From: SHZI01 sp041396045
GTDB lineage: Bacteria; Pseudomonadota; Gammaproteobacteria; Steroidobacterales; GCA-2729495
Direction: 5' to 3'
DNA: 8,517 nucleotides
Assembly (NCBI GenBank): GCA_041396045.1
Contig: JAWKZI010000025.1
Span: 1-8,517, forward strand
The notes beneath the pieces were generated by a model. It was not told the origin of the DNA and made no database searches. It saw only the letters and a program-made list of their open reading frames with translations. This document shows, piece after piece, positions 6,830-8,517 of the stretch (positions are counted from its first letter, which is position 1; each line of letters starts with the position of its first letter). Made by a program: the position numbers and the translations under genes.

Positions 6830-7764
6830 TCATCCCCGGAACACGGCCAGCCCTGCCAAAGACCGGAAAGGAGCCATGAATCCCGTGTCCATCTGCTGCA
6901 GGAGCTTTTCTTCCTTCAGGTCGATGCGTGGCGACACCGGTCCAGACATTGGCCGCCAGCGCATAGCGCTCGTCCACATCCGGCGCCACCTGGGCCCAGC
7001 CATAGCCAGGCAGTTCGATGTGCTGGAGCATCTTTCCTTCCTCATCGTAGATGGCGAGGCCCGTCGCATCCGTACACAGCAGTCTGCCATCGGCCAGGTA
7101 GGCCGGGGCGATAAACCAGCGACGGTCGCTGCGATCAAAGGGTCGGCATCCAGATAGGCCGCGAGGTCCGGCATCTGGCGGTCGTTGCGAATGTCATAGC
7201 GCATTAGCCGGCGCGATGTTCCGTGGTGTAGGTGATGAACTCGCCGGACGGGTGCATCGCCGAGTGGGTGACACCCTTGAAGCGGGTGGGTTCCGGCGCG
7301 TTTTCCACGCGGAAACTTTTCATCGGCTTCAGGTCCGGGCTGTACTGGTAGATACGCCCGTCGCCCAGCGTACCGTTGGCCAGCAGCTTGGCACTCGTGC
7401 CCTTCCAGATTTCGGTACCGATGAGGTACTCGCCGAAGTAGTGGTTGCCATCCTGATCCCAGTTCACGCTGCCGAAGGAACGTCCTGAATCCCAGGGTGC
7501 CAGCTCCTTCCCGTCAGGCGTCGCGCGCACGGTAATGTGGTCGTGGCAGTCGAAGCCCCAGAGCGTGCCATCAGGCGCAATCTTGCAGCCGACGATGAAA
7601 TAGCGCGTACCGGTGGTGTACCAGGTGCCCTTCATCACCCAGTTCCGGTCAAACTGGATGATCCGGCCCTCGCCGCGATGATCGTCGTTGGGGTCGTTGA
7701 GGTAAGTATTGCCGAGGAAAATATCGCCGGTCGCGAAAGGCTTCAGGGTCGAGGTTTTCTGCAT
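6830..7764 (-). pseudogene. Beta-propeller-like (SMP-30/NHL-type) protein of unknown function, three apparent frameshifts
   Basis: The ATG at 7764-7762 is preceded by GGAG with 8-base spacing; there is no signal peptide, so it is probably cytoplasmic. The sequence has the repeated short-strand pattern of a six-bladed propeller: GRIIQFDRNWVMKGTW, IAPDGTLWGFDCHDHI, SVNWDQDGNHYFGEYLIGTEIWK, GRIYQYSPDLKPMKSF, HPSGEFITYTTEH and AYLADGRLLCTDATGLAIYDEEGKML. The first frame stops at 7206-7204 after EHRAG. One missing base near 7213-7216 restores EHRRLMRYDIRNDRQMPDL. A missing T in the T run at 7137-7139 restores DPFDRSDRRWFIAPAY. A shift near 6926 (one extra or two missing bases) restores IDLKEEKLLQQMDTGFM, ending at the TGA 6832-6830. 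The restored length is about 311 residues. I do not recognise a specific family or substrate. It lies 56 bases downstream of the GST gene in the same direction and converges with the cytochrome gene, 16 bases apart. Confidence 0.68.
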
Positions 7765-7820
7765 CGGGGAATCTCCGGGCTCTGTCTGCTTGCTGATGAA
7801 TGTCAGTGTCTCGCTGAACC

Positions 7821-8384
7821 TCAGTTCTCCGTGACCCGGAACCCCTGCAACGCCGTCATGCGCTCAATCCAGGCCGATACATTCGGGGTCGCGGCGTAGT
7901 CGAGTTGACGGCCGAGCTTGGTGATCAGGTAGGCGACGATGGCGAAGTCAACGACCGAAAGACTGCCGAGAATGAACTCGTGGCCAGCCAGTTGCTGGTC
8001 GAGGATCTTGAGCAGCGGGGTCAGCGTCGACAGGTCTTTGACTTCCACAGTCTTCAGTGCACCCATCGCCGGCATCAGGTGACAGCTTTGCCAGTGCAGC
8101 CAGCGATCGGCATCGGCGCGGCCCCGGGGATCCGTGGGCAACGCCCGGGTTTCCGGGAATTTCGTGGCGAGGTAAGTCAGGATGGCATTGGACTCCCACA
8201 GCTTGAAGTCACCATCCACAAGTGCAGGGACTTTCGCCATGGGATTGATTGCGAGGTATTCCGGCCTCTGGGTTTCCTTGTCCTTGAAGCTCACATGGTG
8301 AATAGCAATATCGAGATCAAAATGCCGGACGAAGGCCTCGACCTTTCGGTTATTAGGGGTAATCGTAAACGTGTAAAGGCGCAC
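7821..8384 (-). CDS. Glutathione S-transferase family protein
   Basis: Cytosolic GST fold, 187 residues, slightly short for the family (about 200-210). The N-terminal thioredoxin-like domain has TFTITPNNRKVEAF; Thr9 and Asn11 sit where the catalytic or thiol-activating residue lies in TPN-type bacterial GSTs such as YfcG. It also has the cis-Pro loop NPMAKVPAL (Pro53) and the glutathione-binding Glu64-Ser65 in LWESNAILTYLA. The helical C-terminal domain carries the usual N-capping region (GSLSVVDFAIVAYL). The start is a GTG (8384-8382) chosen for its strong Shine-Dalgarno AAGGAGG seven bases upstream. It may act as a glutathione transferase or glutathione-dependent disulfide reductase in thiol homeostasis, relevant to copper stress. 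It is first in a unit with the beta-propeller gene and lies behind a MerR-type promoter. Confidence 0.9.
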   Translation of the reverse strand: MRLYTFTITPNNRKVEAFVRHFDLDIAIHHVSFKDKETQRPEYLAINPMAKVPALVDGDFKLWESNAILTYLATKFPETRALPTDPRGRADADRWLHWQSCHLMPAMGALKTVEVKDLSTLTPLLKILDQQLAGHEFILGSLSVVDFAIVAYLITKLGRQLDYAATPNVSAWIERMTALQGFRVTEN

Positions 8385-8390
8385 GAACGG

Positions 8391-8397
8391 CCTCCTT
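8391..8397 (-). promoter_or_regulatory. Shine-Dalgarno site deciding a GTG start
   Basis: On the minus strand the bases read AAGGAGG, a near-perfect ribosome-binding site. It is separated by 6-7 bases from the GTG at 8384-8382 and fixes that codon as the GST start. Confidence 0.85.
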
Positions 8398-8428
8398 GTT
8401 GGCGACAGCTAGATTTGACAGCTGCGCC

Positions 8429-8459
8429 ATCCTCAACCCTGCCACTATGGGAAGGTCAA
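8429..8459 (-). promoter_or_regulatory. Candidate CueR/MerR-type metal-responsive promoter upstream of GST
   Basis: On the minus strand a -35 TTGACC (8459-8454) overlaps a dyad whose left arm is ACCTTCC (8456-8450), centre CATAGTG (8449-8443) and right arm GCAGGGT (8442-8436). The arms match at 5 of 7 positions. This has the layout of CueR operators such as that of E. coli copA (ACCTTCC, 7-base centre, GGAAGGT). The -35 to -10 distance is 19 bases (GAGGAT, 8434-8429), the long spacer typical of MerR-family promoters. The -10 is weak and the right arm is degenerate. It would drive the GST and beta-propeller genes. The cognate MerR-family regulator is not in the window. Confidence 0.5.
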
Positions 8460-8517
8460 GTGAATATGGCGTCTGGACCGATCAATGGCGCGCGTAGGTA
8501 GCGGTGCGGCCATCGTC

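Larger units (their letters stand above)
8385..8517. other. Region upstream of GST, no gene recognised
   Basis: These 133 bases hold the GST ribosome-binding site and the MerR-type promoter candidate. Beyond it (8482-8517, minus strand) is a 36-base open stretch ending in TGA that could be the tail of an upstream gene, but it is far too short to judge. Confidence 0.4.

Noticed and set aside
8482..8517. Possible C-terminal tail of another minus-strand gene (open stretch ending TGA at 8482)
   Set aside because: Only 11 codons are visible, with no family signature; cannot be told from chance.

Overview
The window reads as a metal-efflux and stress-response neighbourhood from a Gram-negative bacterium, most likely a gammaproteobacterium or another proteobacterium. 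The evidence is an RND-type tripartite efflux system, an outer-membrane porin, c-type cytochromes, a lipoprotein signal, GC-rich coding DNA and OmpR/HAMP-kinase signalling. The exact lineage cannot be read from the sequence.

Layout. Positions 1-932 (minus) hold the N-terminal 310 residues of a CusB-type periplasmic adaptor lipoprotein, cut by the window edge; an RND pump gene would be expected further left. Positions 950-2316 (minus) hold a TolC/CusC-type outer-membrane channel, 17 bases upstream of the adaptor, with one apparent frameshift near 1500. A 225-base divergent regulatory region follows (2317-2541), with a candidate response-regulator box. An intact OmpR-family response regulator (2542-3267) and its HAMP histidine kinase (3271-4764) run rightward. 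Next come a coiled-coil outer-membrane porin (4881-6163, one frameshift) and a periplasmic diheme cytochrome c (6177-6813, three frameshifts), both on the plus strand. Convergent to these are a beta-propeller-like protein (6830-7764, minus, three frameshifts) and, upstream of it, an intact glutathione S-transferase (7821-8384, minus, GTG start). The GST is preceded by what looks like a MerR/CueR-type metal-responsive promoter.

Working model. The divergent two-component system probably controls the efflux operon, as CusRS controls cusCFBA, pumping Cu(I)/Ag(I) or a related cation out of the periplasm. The porin and diheme cytochrome may form a second, envelope-located module. The GST and beta-propeller pair may be a thiol-stress unit under a separate copper-sensing regulator. 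Substrate and metal identity are inferences from family and context.

The most striking feature is the density of single-base indels. Eight apparent frameshifts break otherwise clean reading frames, and seven of them lie within about 1.3 kb (5957-7216). The flanking genes (adaptor, regulator, kinase, GST) are uninterrupted. No in-frame stops remain once the shifts are corrected, so the breaks are either sequencing or assembly errors or very recent lesions. No RNA genes, CRISPR arrays, insertion sequences or convincing terminators were seen.
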